DNA of 40,653 nucleotides, from assembly GCA_947474275.1 (NCBI GenBank), contig CANJHY010000019.1:1-40653 (forward strand). The letters are read 5' to 3'. Source of the DNA: PALSA-1004 sp947474275 (GTDB lineage: Bacteria; Pseudomonadota; Gammaproteobacteria; Burkholderiales; SG8-41). The translations under genes and the position numbers were made by a program. Of this stretch, positions 7,979 through 15,706 are shown one piece after another; the stretch's first letter is position 1; each line of letters starts with the position of its first letter. A model generated the notes under the pieces. That model did not search any database and was not told where the DNA came from. It saw nothing but the letters and a program-made list of their open reading frames with translations.

Positions 7979-9247
7979 TTAGCGAATTGCCCATAACGAA
8001 ATCTGCGGCACGAAGCCGATCAGCGCCGAGATCAGTATCATCGCCACCACGAACGGAAAAGCGTAACGCGCGATGGTCATGATGGGCTGTCCGGTCAGGC
8101 TGGCCACTACGAAGAGATTGAGTCCCATCGGCGGCGTGATGAAGCCTAAGCCCAGTGAAGTCACCATGAAGATGCAGAAGTGGATCTGGTCCATGCCGAT
8201 TTGCTGCGCGACCGGGTAGAGCAGCGGCGCCAGGATCACGATATTGGGCGTGGTCTCCATGAACATGCCGGCGATGATGAAAATCAGCAGCATGATCAGT
8301 ATCAGCAGCGTGCGGTCGGTGGTGAGCGCGGTGAGCGTCGCGACAAACTGCTGCGGAATATCGAGCACCGTGAGCGCCTGCGCGAACAGGAGCGCGACCG
8401 CGATGATGGGCAGGATCACGCCGTTGACACGCGCCGAGGTGGCGAGCATCGCCGGAAAGTCCTTGAGCGTGATCGTGCGCTGGCACAAGCCCACGATCAG
8501 CGCCACTGCCACCGCGACCGCCGCCGATTCGGTGGGCGTGAATATGCCGGAGTAGATGCCGCCCAGGATGACGAAAGGCACCGCAATGGCGTACTTGGCC
8601 TCGTTGAGGGCAGTGAACCACGCGCGCCATGAAAAGCGGCGCCGGGAATTTTCATAATCGAAGACCCGGTTCAGCACCGCGTTGGTGAGCATGATGGCCG
8701 CGAGGACGATCAGGCCCGGAATGAAAGCGGCGAGAAAGAGCGTTGCCGAGGAAATGCCGAGCACCAGCCCGATGATGATGTAGGCAATCGACGGTGGAAT
8801 CAGGATGCCGGTGCACGCGCCCGCCGCCACCAGCGCGCACGCATAAGGCAGCGGATAGCCGCGTTCGACCAGCCGGTTCATGGTGATGCGGCCGATAGCC
8901 GCGGCATCGGCCGCATCCGAGCCGGATATGCACGCGAAAAAGCCGCAGCCCATGACCGTCGAGGTGCCGAATCCGGAGCGCAGGCTGCCGGTGGTCGCTT
9001 CCGCGAAATCGAGCAGCTTGTAGGCGAGCTTTGAGCGCACCATCACGTCGCCCGTCAAAACGAAAAGCGGAATCGCGATCAGCGCGAACGAATCGACGTT
9101 GTCGAACAACGCTTCGCCCAGCAATGACAAAGGCAGCGAATCGGTGGTCAGCAGCAGGGCCACCGTGCCGATGCCGAGCACCACCCAGAACGGCACCGAA
9201 GCCGCCAGCAGCACCAGCATGAAAACGATGCACAGCGATGCCGTCAT
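7979..9247 (-). CDS. TRAP transporter large permease (DctM family)
   Basis: 422 residues with about twelve hydrophobic helices and the family's usual length. Typical blocks include the early I-A-I-P-L-F-V-L-T-G-D-V-M, G-C-G-F-F-A-C-I-S-G-S-D-A-A-D-A-A-A-I-G, and the late F-I-T-P-P-M-G-L-N-L-F-V. This subunit forms the sodium-coupled transport channel of a tripartite ATP-independent periplasmic (TRAP) importer. It is the last of three genes read on the minus strand after dctP- and dctQ-like genes, and it ends at the shared terminator with xsc. The gap to dctQ is 83 bases. TRAP systems import organic acids, including sulfonates such as taurine and isethionate in some bacteria; the substrate here is not shown by sequence. 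Confidence 0.93.
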   Translation of the reverse strand: MTASLCIVFMLVLLAASVPFWVVLGIGTVALLLTTDSLPLSLLGEALFDNVDSFALIAIPLFVLTGDVMVRSKLAYKLLDFAEATTGSLRSGFGTSTVMGCGFFACISGSDAADAAAIGRITMNRLVERGYPLPYACALVAAGACTGILIPPSIAYIIIGLVLGISSATLFLAAFIPGLIVLAAIMLTNAVLNRVFDYENSRRRFSWRAWFTALNEAKYAIAVPFVILGGIYSGIFTPTESAAVAVAVALIVGLCQRTITLKDFPAMLATSARVNGVILPIIAVALLFAQALTVLDIPQQFVATLTALTTDRTLLILIMLLIFIIAGMFMETTPNIVILAPLLYPVAQQIGMDQIHFCIFMVTSLGLGFITPPMGLNLFVVASLTGQPIMTIARYAFPFVVAMILISALIGFVPQISLWAIR

Positions 9248-9330
9248 CGTGTCAACGCCGCACGGGGAGAAGGAGGCGGCAGGACCGAATCCGGCGTGAG
9301 GCGGCGAAGCGGATCATGTGGATCGGTGCC

Positions 9331-9846
9331 TCAGTCGAACAGCAACGCGCCTTTGAACGCGTCGCGTCCGGCGCGGATGTCCTGAATGTCGCGCCGGATC
9401 GATTGCAGCAGGCGCCAGATCATGAGGGTGAAGCCGAGGGGTACGGCGCAGGCAAACCAGGCCATGCTGATACGCAACGCCGGTGCCGCCGCGCCAAATT
9501 CGACCACGGTCGAAATGGTATGCACAGACCAGTAGATCGCGATGCCCGCGAATATCAGGGTGACCGCGTCGGCAAAAATGTAGACGTAGCCATGCCAGCG
9601 CCGCGGCAGCAGTTGCAGCACCGTATCGAACCGGATATGCGCGCGCTCCCTGACGGCCTGCGCGGCGCCCACCCAGCCGAGGTAGATGAACGCGTAGCGC
9701 GCCACCTCCTCGCCCCACAGGCTCGAATACTGGAACACGAAGCGCCGCACGACTTCATTGACGATGACGAACACTACCGTGCAGTAAAACACCAGCATCA
9801 GGTAGCGTTCGGCGTCGGCGTCGAGACGCTTCAACACGTTGCTCAC
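9331..9846 (-). CDS. TRAP transporter small permease (DctQ family)
   Basis: 171 residues with four hydrophobic helices, the DctQ arrangement. The conserved V-N-E-V-V-R-R-F-V-F-Q and W-G-E-E-V-A-R-Y-A-F-I-Y-L-G-W-V-G-A-A lie at the first loop and second helix, and R-E-R-A-H-I-R-F-D follows. DctQ pairs with DctM in the inner membrane and is needed for transport. It sits 25 bases downstream of the binding-protein gene in the same minus-strand unit. Family assignment is firm. Confidence 0.92.
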   Translation of the reverse strand: MSNVLKRLDADAERYLMLVFYCTVVFVIVNEVVRRFVFQYSSLWGEEVARYAFIYLGWVGAAQAVRERAHIRFDTVLQLLPRRWHGYVYIFADAVTLIFAGIAIYWSVHTISTVVEFGAAAPALRISMAWFACAVPLGFTLMIWRLLQSIRRDIQDIRAGRDAFKGALLFD

Positions 9847-9871
9847 GGGCAGGCTCCAGCGTTGATTTGTT

Positions 9872-11017
9872 TTAAGCCGCCACCGTCAATTTGCCCTTGG
9901 TGTTGGCAGCTTTCTTGAGTTTCTCGAAAGTCTCGAGCGAGCCGGCGAGTTCCTTCTTGATGTCGTCCCACTCCTTGCGTTGCTCGCCGCACGCGTCGAC
10001 CCAGCGCTTCTTCTCGTCGGCGGTGGGGGCGTAGAACTTGCAGCCGGCCTTGGTGAACTCCTGCATCGAGAGGTCGCGCGCCTTGATGATCTGCGCGAAC
10101 GATTGCGCCTGGGTCAATTCCGCGGCGTCCTCGAACTTGCGCTGCATGTCCTTCGGCAGGCCGTTGAACCACGGCAGATTGCACGCGAACATCTGCGCGT
10201 CCGGCACCGATTCTACCGTCGTGATCGCTTCGAGAATGTCGATGAAGCCGAACGTATAGAGCGCGCCGATTGCCGGGTCGAGCGCATCGGCCACGCCCTG
10301 CCTCAGCGCGGTTGGCGTCTCGCCCCAGGCAACGATGGTCGGATTGGCGCCGGCAAGCTGATAAAAGCGGCCCAGCAGCTTGGATGGCGGGATACGCATT
10401 TTCACGCCCTTCATGTCGTCGGGCGTGCGCACGATCCTGCCGAAGCCCTTGCGCACCGCGATCGTGCGCGGATCCACCGTGTAGTAGAAAAGCGGTTTGT
10501 AGTTCTTGGCGTTGACTTTGGGCGTAATTTCGTCGGCCCACGCCTTGGAGGTCACGAGGTTCGCGAAGCGCTGATTTTCTCCGCACCAGTACGGGATGTT
10601 GATCAGATCGACCGCCGGGGCGTAAGCGGAGAAATTCGACAGCGAGAGCCCGCCGGCGTTGACGGTGCCGCCCTGTACTTTCTGCGCGAGCGAGCCGCCG
10701 ACGCCGAGTTGCCCGGCGGGGAAGAGTTTCACGTAGAGCGCGCCTTTGCTCAAGTTCTGGGCGTTTTCCTTGAAGGCTTCCTGCATGATGGGATAGCTCA
10801 CGAAGGAGCCCAGCTTGTATTCGGTGGCGAGGATCATGCGGTGTTGCGCCTTGCGCGCGAGGTCTTCTTCGCTCGCGGCGGTCTGGGCAACCGCGGCATC
10901 GGACCACAAATAACCGCCGGTCGTCGCGAGGACGGCAACGGTAAAACCGTAACGCGCGGAAACTTCCATGAAGCGGCGGCGCATGGGTGATGCAATATGC
11001 TCGTTGTGCTTGGACAT
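9872..11017 (-). CDS. TRAP transporter periplasmic substrate-binding protein (DctP family)
   Basis: 381 residues. The N-terminus has an M-R-R-R-F-M-E stretch followed by a hydrophobic segment and A-V-A-Q-T, a likely twin-arginine-type or Sec signal. The mature protein shows the DctP fold: A-F-K-E-N-A-Q-N-L-S-K-G, G-Q-L-G-V-G-G-S-L-A-Q-K-V-Q-G-G, and the conserved D-D-M-K-G-V-K-M-R-I-P binding-site region with Arg. A strong Shine-Dalgarno (AGGAGGAGA) precedes the ATG. It is the first of the three transporter genes and captures the substrate in the periplasm. A small membrane protein gene is encoded just upstream on the same strand. Substrate is unknown; nearby xsc suggests a sulfonate, as inference. 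Confidence 0.92.
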   Translation of the reverse strand: MSKHNEHIASPMRRRFMEVSARYGFTVAVLATTGGYLWSDAAVAQTAASEEDLARKAQHRMILATEYKLGSFVSYPIMQEAFKENAQNLSKGALYVKLFPAGQLGVGGSLAQKVQGGTVNAGGLSLSNFSAYAPAVDLINIPYWCGENQRFANLVTSKAWADEITPKVNAKNYKPLFYYTVDPRTIAVRKGFGRIVRTPDDMKGVKMRIPPSKLLGRFYQLAGANPTIVAWGETPTALRQGVADALDPAIGALYTFGFIDILEAITTVESVPDAQMFACNLPWFNGLPKDMQRKFEDAAELTQAQSFAQIIKARDLSMQEFTKAGCKFYAPTADEKKRWVDACGEQRKEWDDIKKELAGSLETFEKLKKAANTKGKLTVAA

Positions 11018-11066
11018 AGTGTTCTCCTCCTGGCTGTTTATGGTTGTGGTGATGCTGCGGTTGCTA

Positions 11067-11306
11067 TCAGGGCGGGGGCCGGGCGGCCGCCTCGTTGCGC
11101 ATGAGGCCTATGACGAACAGGATCATCGCGGCGAGCACGCTCAGGAATTCGGCAAGGTCGTTCGCGCGCGGTAGCTGCCAGCCGAACAGGGCGCTGCCCT
11201 TGCCGATGAGTACGTTTGCGCCATACGCGCACAATAACAGGGCGGCGAGAATATAGGCCGGCCGGCCGGGGCTCCGTGAACTTATTTCTTGCAGTCTGAC
11301 TTGCAT
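11067..11306 (-). CDS. Small two-helix membrane protein upstream of TRAP genes
   Basis: 79 residues from the ATG at 11304-11306. There are two hydrophobic helices, A-Y-I-L-A-A-L-L-L-C-A-Y and L-S-V-L-A-A-M-I-L-F-V-I-G-L-M-R, joined by a short loop, with a proline-rich end. The open frame continues upstream for 25 more codons, but that would overlap the LacI gene on the other strand. It ends 49 bases before the dctP-like gene, so it is probably the first gene of the TRAP transcript. I do not recognise a family. It could be an accessory transporter subunit or an unrelated small protein. Confidence 0.55.
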   Translation of the reverse strand: MQVRLQEISSRSPGRPAYILAALLLCAYGANVLIGKGSALFGWQLPRANDLAEFLSVLAAMILFVIGLMRNEAAARPPP

Positions 11307-11344
11307 GATGGGAGCATACTTCAATCTTCGATTTTGGACACGCT

Positions 11345-12361
11345 TTGACCAAACCCGCCGCCAAACTGATCGACGTCGCACGCCTGGCGGGCGTTTGCAA
11401 TGCGACGGTATCGCGGGCGCTGGCGCGGGAGCCGTCGGTCAGCGCGGCGACGCAGCAGCGCGTTGAAGAGGCGGCGCTGCAACTCGGTTACGTGCCGCAT
11501 GGTGATGCCAGCGCATTGCGCGCGCGGCGCAGCCGCACCATAGGCGCGGTGCTGCCGACGCTCGACAATCTGCTTTACGCCAAAGCCACGCACGCGCTGC
11601 AAAAGGCGCTCGACGACAGCGGCTACATGCTGCTGCTGGCGTGCCACGAGTTCGATCTCGCCAACGAAGTCAAGGTTGCGCGCTCGCTGATCGAGCGCGG
11701 CGTCGACGGCATCGTGCTGATCGGCGCCGAGCATGACGACGCGCTGTTTGCCATGCTCGCCGACCTCGAAATTCCCTATTTGCTGACGTGGTCGCTCGAC
11801 CGCTCAGGGCGCCACCCGTGCGTCGGCTTCGACAATCGCGTAGCCGCGATGCGCGTGGCTGATTACCTCGTCGACATCGGTCACCGCGAGTTCGCGATGA
11901 TTTCCGGCGTCGTCGCGGGCGACGATCGCGCGCGTGCGCGGCTGGCGGGCGTGCGCGAAGCGCTGACGGCGCGCGACATCGAGCTTGCGCCGCAACACGT
12001 GATCGAAGCGCCGTATACGCTGGCGGAAGGCCGCGCCGCCATGCACAGCCTGCTGGCGTCCGCCACGCGCCCGACCGCGGTGATCTGCGCCAATGACGTG
12101 TTGGCGATGGGCGCCGTGCTGGAGTGCCACGCGCAGGGGATCGCGGTGCCGGATGCGGTCTCCGTGACCGGTTTCGACGATATGGAGGCCGCGTCCATAC
12201 TGGTGCCCGCGTTGACCACGGTGCGCGTGCCCATGCGCGAACTCGGCTACGCAGCGGCGCAGCAGATACTTGCCCGCATCGGCGGCACCGACAGCGCGCG
12301 GGTGACCGAGCTCGCGGTCGATCTCATCGTGCGCGGCACTACCGCGCCGCCGCGCCGTTGA
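11345..12361 (+). CDS. LacI-family transcriptional regulator (first of tandem pair)
   Basis: 338 residues. The helix-turn-helix spans about residues 8-27 (L-I-D-V-A-R-L-A-G-V-C-N-A-T-V-S-R-A-L), followed by the hinge L-G-Y-V-P-H-G. A periplasmic-binding-protein-like sensor domain follows, with P-T-L-D-N, G-H-R-E-F-A-M-I-S-G, C-A-N-D-V-L-A-M-G and T-G-F-D-D-M-E. The start is TTG at 11345, since no ATG lies before the DNA-binding helix. It is divergent from the TRAP unit with only 38 bases between, so the promoters overlap and control of the TRAP genes is likely. It is closely similar along its full length to the next gene. The effector is unknown. Central AAGCGCTT sites nearby are candidate targets. 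Confidence 0.9.
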   Translation: MTKPAAKLIDVARLAGVCNATVSRALAREPSVSAATQQRVEEAALQLGYVPHGDASALRARRSRTIGAVLPTLDNLLYAKATHALQKALDDSGYMLLLACHEFDLANEVKVARSLIERGVDGIVLIGAEHDDALFAMLADLEIPYLLTWSLDRSGRHPCVGFDNRVAAMRVADYLVDIGHREFAMISGVVAGDDRARARLAGVREALTARDIELAPQHVIEAPYTLAEGRAAMHSLLASATRPTAVICANDVLAMGAVLECHAQGIAVPDAVSVTGFDDMEAASILVPALTTVRVPMRELGYAAAQQILARIGGTDSARVTELAVDLIVRGTTAPPRR

Positions 12362-12372
12362 AAGCGCTTGCC
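12359..12372 (+). promoter_or_regulatory. LacI-type half-conserved operator between the paired regulators
   Basis: TGAAAGCGCTTGCC shares the AAGCGCTT core with the site in front of xsc and is symmetrical at 10 of 14 positions. It lies exactly at the end of the first regulator gene and 56 bases before the GTG of the second, so it could mediate autoregulation. It may also be chance in this GC-rich DNA. Confidence 0.4.
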
Positions 12373-12427
12373 GCGGCAGGCGCCAGTTGCTACGCTCGAT
12401 GCGGTTCGGTTCCGGATTGATAAACGC

Positions 12428-13474
12428 GTGAAAACCCCCAAGAAAAACGCCAAGCTGAGCGATGTTGCGCGCCTTGCCAAGGTATCGACGGCGACCGTCT
12501 CGCGCGCGCTCATGCTGCCGCACAAGGTGAAGCCGGGCACGCTCGCGCGCGTGCAGGACGCGGTGCGCAGCCTGGGTTATGTCGCGCATGGCGCGGCGCG
12601 CGCGCTGGCTTCGCGCCGCACGCACACCATTGGCGCGGTGGTGCCGACGCTGGACAATGCGATTTTCGCGAACACCACGCACGCACTGCAGAAAACCTTC
12701 GATGCCGCGGGTTATACGCTGTTGCTGGCGTGCCACGAATTCGACGCGGCGGTCGAAGTTCGCGTGACGCGCGCGCTGATCGAACGCGGTATCGACGGAC
12801 TGGTGCTGCTCGGCACTTCGCACGATCCCCAGCTCTACACCATGCTTGGCCAGCGGCAGATGCCGTACGTGCTGACGTGGGCGCTGGATACGAGCGGTAA
12901 GCATCCATGCGTCGGCTTCAACAACCGCGCCGCTGCCCTGCAGCTGACCAATCATTTGCTGGAGCAGGGCCACCGCGAGTTCGCGATGATCTCCGGCGTG
13001 ACCGACAACAACGAGCGCGCGCGCGACCGTTTGCAGGGTGTGCGCGACGCGCTGGCGGCGCGCGGCATCGAGCTCGCGGCCGCGCGCGTGATTGAAAAAA
13101 CCTATTCACTCGCCAGCGGGCGCGAAGGACTGCGCGCGTTGATGGCAAATGCACGCCCGCCGACCGCCGTCATGTGCGGCAACGACGTGCTGGCCATCGG
13201 CGCCATCGCCGAATGCAACACGCTGGGCATCCGCGTGCCGCAGCAGGTTTCGATCACGGGTTTCGACGACATGGAAATAGCTTCGCTGTTGTCGCCGGGG
13301 CTCACCACCGTGCATTTCCCGACGCTGGAACTCGGCCAGTTCGCGGCCGCGCATTTGCTGGCGCAGTTGTCGGACAAAAGCGTCGCGCGCCAGCACGAGC
13401 TGCCTGTTGAACTCAAGGTGCGCGGCACGACCGCGCCGCCGGCGCGCGCGCAGTTGCGGCGTGCACAGCGCTAG
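12428..13474 (+). CDS. LacI-family transcriptional regulator (second of tandem pair)
   Basis: 348 residues from a GTG at 12428; the frame stays open upstream, but the residues before V-K-T-P-K-K are not regulator-like. The helix-turn-helix is L-S-D-V-A-R-L-A-K-V-S-T-A-T-V-S-R-A-L, and the sensor domain shares long identical blocks with the gene before it: H-T-I-G-A-V, L-L-A-C-H-E-F-D, H-P-C-V-G-F, G-H-R-E-F-A-M-I-S-G-V, T-G-F-D-D-M-E and V-R-G-T-T-A-P-P. This points to a tandem duplication with later divergence. The DNA-contact residues of the recognition helix differ slightly (V-C-N-A-T versus V-S-T-A-T), so their operators may overlap. Effector and targets are unknown. Confidence 0.9.
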   Translation: MKTPKKNAKLSDVARLAKVSTATVSRALMLPHKVKPGTLARVQDAVRSLGYVAHGAARALASRRTHTIGAVVPTLDNAIFANTTHALQKTFDAAGYTLLLACHEFDAAVEVRVTRALIERGIDGLVLLGTSHDPQLYTMLGQRQMPYVLTWALDTSGKHPCVGFNNRAAALQLTNHLLEQGHREFAMISGVTDNNERARDRLQGVRDALAARGIELAAARVIEKTYSLASGREGLRALMANARPPTAVMCGNDVLAIGAIAECNTLGIRVPQQVSITGFDDMEIASLLSPGLTTVHFPTLELGQFAAAHLLAQLSDKSVARQHELPVELKVRGTTAPPARAQLRRAQR

Positions 13475-13481
13475 AACCGGC

Positions 13482-13862
13482 ATGTCTGGCCGATCAAAGC
13501 GCGGCCGCGCGCCGCTGGAGCAACTGCATCTGCTGCTCGATGAAAGCGACATCCGGCAGAACAAGAAAGCGCTTGGCGTCTACCGCGATCACAATGCCCA
13601 CCACGCCATCGTCTACAAGATCGGCAAGACGAAAATTTCTTTCATCGAGATGAAAAAAGGCAAGCTGGTCACGCAATCGATCCCGGACAAGAAGTTTTTC
13701 GACGTGCGCCAGTTCGAGCGCATCGAATATCCGCTCGAGCGGGCGGTCGAGAATTTCCTCCGCCACGGTGGCGGAGTGTCCGACTCCGCGCGCCGGGAAC
13801 TGCTCATCGTTGTGCAGGAGGCACAGCAGGAGGGGCGGGTGCCGCTGCCCCTGTTTACCTGA
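13482..13862 (+). CDS. Conserved-looking small hypothetical protein
   Basis: 126 residues from ATG 13482, seven bases after the regulator stop. A basic start (S-G-R-S-K-R-G-R-A-P) precedes a soluble mixed-charge protein with several lysine-rich turns (K-I-G-K-T-K-I-S-F-I-E-M-K-K-G-K) and a C-terminal helix R-R-E-L-L-I-V-V-Q-E-A-Q-Q-E. No membrane segment, signal peptide or metal motif is seen. Codon use is like the surrounding genes, which supports a real coding region. It is followed two bases later by a small membrane protein, so the two probably form a pair. I do not recognise the family and assign no function. Confidence 0.7.
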   Translation: MSGRSKRGRAPLEQLHLLLDESDIRQNKKALGVYRDHNAHHAIVYKIGKTKISFIEMKKGKLVTQSIPDKKFFDVRQFERIEYPLERAVENFLRHGGGVSDSARRELLIVVQEAQQEGRVPLPLFT

Positions 13863-13864
13863 CC

Positions 13865-14104
13865 ATGTGGCTGGCGCTGCGCATTCCTTTGATCTTTCTC
13901 GCCTGCGCGGTGGCGGGCGCGGCCGCCGGCTTCGCGGTGAGCCTGGGCTGGGGCGAATGGGGAACCGAAGGGCCTGCCGATGTGCCGGGGCTGGTCGGTT
14001 TCGCCGTGGCGATGACCTTTGTGTTTTTCATGCCGGTGCTGCTGTCATTCGTGCTCTGGCGGCTCGTCGCCCTATGGCGAGCCGCGCGCAAGGGCACTCG
14101 TTGA
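13865..14104 (+). CDS. Small two-helix membrane protein whose 3' end is duplicated downstream
   Basis: 79 residues. Two hydrophobic helices, I-P-L-I-F-L-A-C-A-V-A-G-A-A-A-G and F-A-V-A-M-T-F-V-F-F-M-P-V-L-L-S-F-V-L-W, flank a short acidic/glycine loop; a basic tail R-A-A-R-K-G-T-R ends the protein. It begins two bases after the previous stop. The last 105 coding bases, plus 56 bases beyond the stop, recur at 15708-15870 on the far side of the Fic insertion. The two copies differ in the coding part at only two positions, both synonymous (GCC/GCG Ala, CTC/CTT Leu). Function is unknown. Confidence 0.68.
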   Translation: MWLALRIPLIFLACAVAGAAAGFAVSLGWGEWGTEGPADVPGLVGFAVAMTFVFFMPVLLSFVLWRLVALWRAARKGTR

Positions 14105-14160
14105 ACGCATTCTAGACCGCGTAAACCGGGCCCCGCAGTCGCTTCGGCACTCTTAAGTGC
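13998..14160 (+). repeat. Left copy of 163-bp direct repeat flanking the Fic insertion
   Basis: Aligns without gaps to 15708-15870 at an offset of 1710, with nine mismatches. It covers the last 35 codons of the small membrane gene and the following spacer, including a GC-rich hairpin. Seven of the nine mismatches lie in the 56 non-coding bases. The following base starts unrelated sequence. Confidence 0.95.
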
Positions 14161-14207
14161 ACGTGTTCTCATCGCCAGCGTCCCTTAGCTTCACGCCCCT
14201 GGATTTT

Positions 14208-15413
14208 TTAATCGCTATCGACCTCGGCTTCCGGCCAGAGATTCGGAAACAAAAACCGAAGCGAAGAAAGCGGCGCCCCAAATGAGACTGGCGAGCGTGG
14301 CGATTCTTCCGTCAACACCCCAAAGTTAAGCAAGCTTGCCAAGACCCTCCTGCCAGTACGATCGCCCAGACTCGTCATTCTGATGAAGGTCGAACGGTCA
14401 ATCGGGCCGGTCATAGCAACATAGTGCAATGCTTCGAGTGCTTCGATCTTGACCACGGATTTCTCGCTACCTACCTCCCAGGGCTGCTCTTGCAAATAAA
14501 CCAGCAGTGATTTCAATCGACCTTTCAACGTGGCAAGGTCAAGTCTTTCGCGCATGAAACGCACTTGGTCCAGACAAACCCCGAGAAAATAGCTGGCGAA
14601 TGCGACTAACTCTTCTTGCGAAAGTGAACCACGTCCGTCCAAGTCATTTCGACGCGGCAAGTCCGCATTACTGAGTCGAGCGTAATACTGCTCCTGCGTG
14701 CGCGCGAGACCGCGCATGGGCGACCATAAACCCTGGGTGAGTCCCATCGCGTGCAGCACAAGGTGCGTATGAAGGCGTGCGGCACGTCCGTTACCGTCAA
14801 TAAATGGATGGATCCAAGCGAGCCTATGATGTGAACAGGCCGCACCGATTAAAAGCGCTTCCGTACCTGCCAATTTGCAATAGCGGCCAGCACATGCCTC
14901 TATTAGCCCATCAACGTCCTTCCACGACGGCGCCTTATGTCGTCCGGCAACAACATCTCTCGTTCGGTATTTGCCTGGAACGATGGGTTCGCCTTCATCC
15001 GTAACTCGGTCGGCTTCGGGTAATTTGCTATAGAGCAGGCCATGAATCTCGCAAACTGCCTGCGGTGAGAAAACGTCGCCTGGAGGCGTGTTCTCGAATT
15101 TCCCTTCGAGTTGTTCCTCGACCTCCATATGCGCGACAGCCACGCGCTGCTTTTTAGCTAGCGCATCGTCCGCATTGAATTTCTTTTGAATGGCGCGCTC
15201 GATTTCACCGGGTCGGGTGTGCTGCCCCTCAATCTTGTTCGTGTAATAGGAATTCATCGCGCGCAGTCTTGGCCTAAGCGCACGAACGACCGCCTTCCCC
15301 GCCTGACCATGAAGGGTATGGCATTCCGTAATGAGTTCAGCCGCCAGGCTATGCAATGGACCTAGAACACGCGCGTCCGGGTATAGCGGTTGAAATTGGC
15401 TAATATCGGCCAT
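14208..15413 (-). CDS. Fic-family AMP-transferase with N-terminal inhibitory motif and C-terminal winged helix
   Basis: 401 residues. The catalytic loop H-P-F-I-D-G-N-G-R-A-A-R (202-213) is a complete HxFx(D/E)GNGRxxR motif, so adenylyltransferase activity is expected. T-N-K-I-E-G (58-63) fits the inhibitory (S/T)xxxE(G/N) helix placed before the Fic core (class II), whose glutamate blocks productive ATP binding. The C-terminal 90 residues (S-V-V-K-I-E-A-L-E-A-L-H-Y-V to about 390) look like a winged-helix DNA-binding domain. Fic enzymes attach AMP to hydroxyl side chains of target proteins; no antitoxin partner gene is adjacent, in keeping with built-in inhibition. Upstream DNA has repeated GGACA motifs suited to autoregulation. 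Base composition differs from neighbours, and the gene sits between long direct repeats, so it was probably acquired. Confidence 0.92.
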   Translation of the reverse strand: MADISQFQPLYPDARVLGPLHSLAAELITECHTLHGQAGKAVVRALRPRLRAMNSYYTNKIEGQHTRPGEIERAIQKKFNADDALAKKQRVAVAHMEVEEQLEGKFENTPPGDVFSPQAVCEIHGLLYSKLPEADRVTDEGEPIVPGKYRTRDVVAGRHKAPSWKDVDGLIEACAGRYCKLAGTEALLIGAACSHHRLAWIHPFIDGNGRAARLHTHLVLHAMGLTQGLWSPMRGLARTQEQYYARLSNADLPRRNDLDGRGSLSQEELVAFASYFLGVCLDQVRFMRERLDLATLKGRLKSLLVYLQEQPWEVGSEKSVVKIEALEALHYVAMTGPIDRSTFIRMTSLGDRTGRRVLASLLNFGVLTEESPRSPVSFGAPLSSLRFLFPNLWPEAEVDSD

Positions 15414-15530
15414 TTATGGACAGTTATATGGACACAGGAATGGACAGTTTATACAAATCATAACTAATTGCAATATATTAGATTTTTATAAATTTTGACT
15501 AATATATGGACAGTTAAAAGGACACTTATT
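15414..15530 (-). promoter_or_regulatory. AT-rich Fic upstream region with iterated GGACA motif
   Basis: ATGGACAGTT occurs at about 15416, 15440 and 15506 on the plus strand, and ATGGACAC and AGGACAC variants lie near 15427 and 15518. Read toward the gene this is AACTGTCCAT. All copies point the same way. The stretch between (15451-15500) is very AT-rich and is the likely promoter. The arrangement suggests cooperative binding by a regulator, possibly the winged-helix end of the Fic protein itself. Confidence 0.55.
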
Positions 15531-15556
15531 TTTGATCCAGAGTCTTGTGCGGATAT

Positions 15557-15706
15557 GCCAACCTAAGTTGGCGGCAAATTCTGCGGCAGGAGATGCCTGA
15601 ATATTTGCGCGGCCTAATCCCTCGCGCAACAGCGATTTCCTGGAAGCGGGCGGCGCGTTAGCCGAAGCTTCAAGCTAAAGCGTAACGAGCTACGTCCCAA
15701 CGTTAC
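15557..15706. repeat. Three short inverted repeats in the non-coding right part of the insertion
   Basis: GCCAAC-CTAA-GTTGGC (15557-15572) is a perfect hairpin. TTAGC (about 15658) pairs with GCTAA (about 15674) around the self-complementary GAAGCTTC. GTAACG (15682-15687) pairs with CGTTAC (15701-15706) just before the right direct repeat. No open frame of note runs here. The region could be a decayed element end or recombination site. It is not a recognisable attC, because it lacks the paired RYYYAAC and GTTRRRY cores in the right order. Confidence 0.5.

Noticed and set aside
11804..12973. 389-codon minus-strand frame across both LacI genes
   Set aside because: Antisense shadow of two well-supported regulators; repetitive Arg/His/Ala composition and no recognisable domain.
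13566..13580. AAAGCGCTTGG as a third LacI operator (also 14857-14866)
   Set aside because: Both lie inside coding regions, poor symmetry outside the core, and no promoter nearby.
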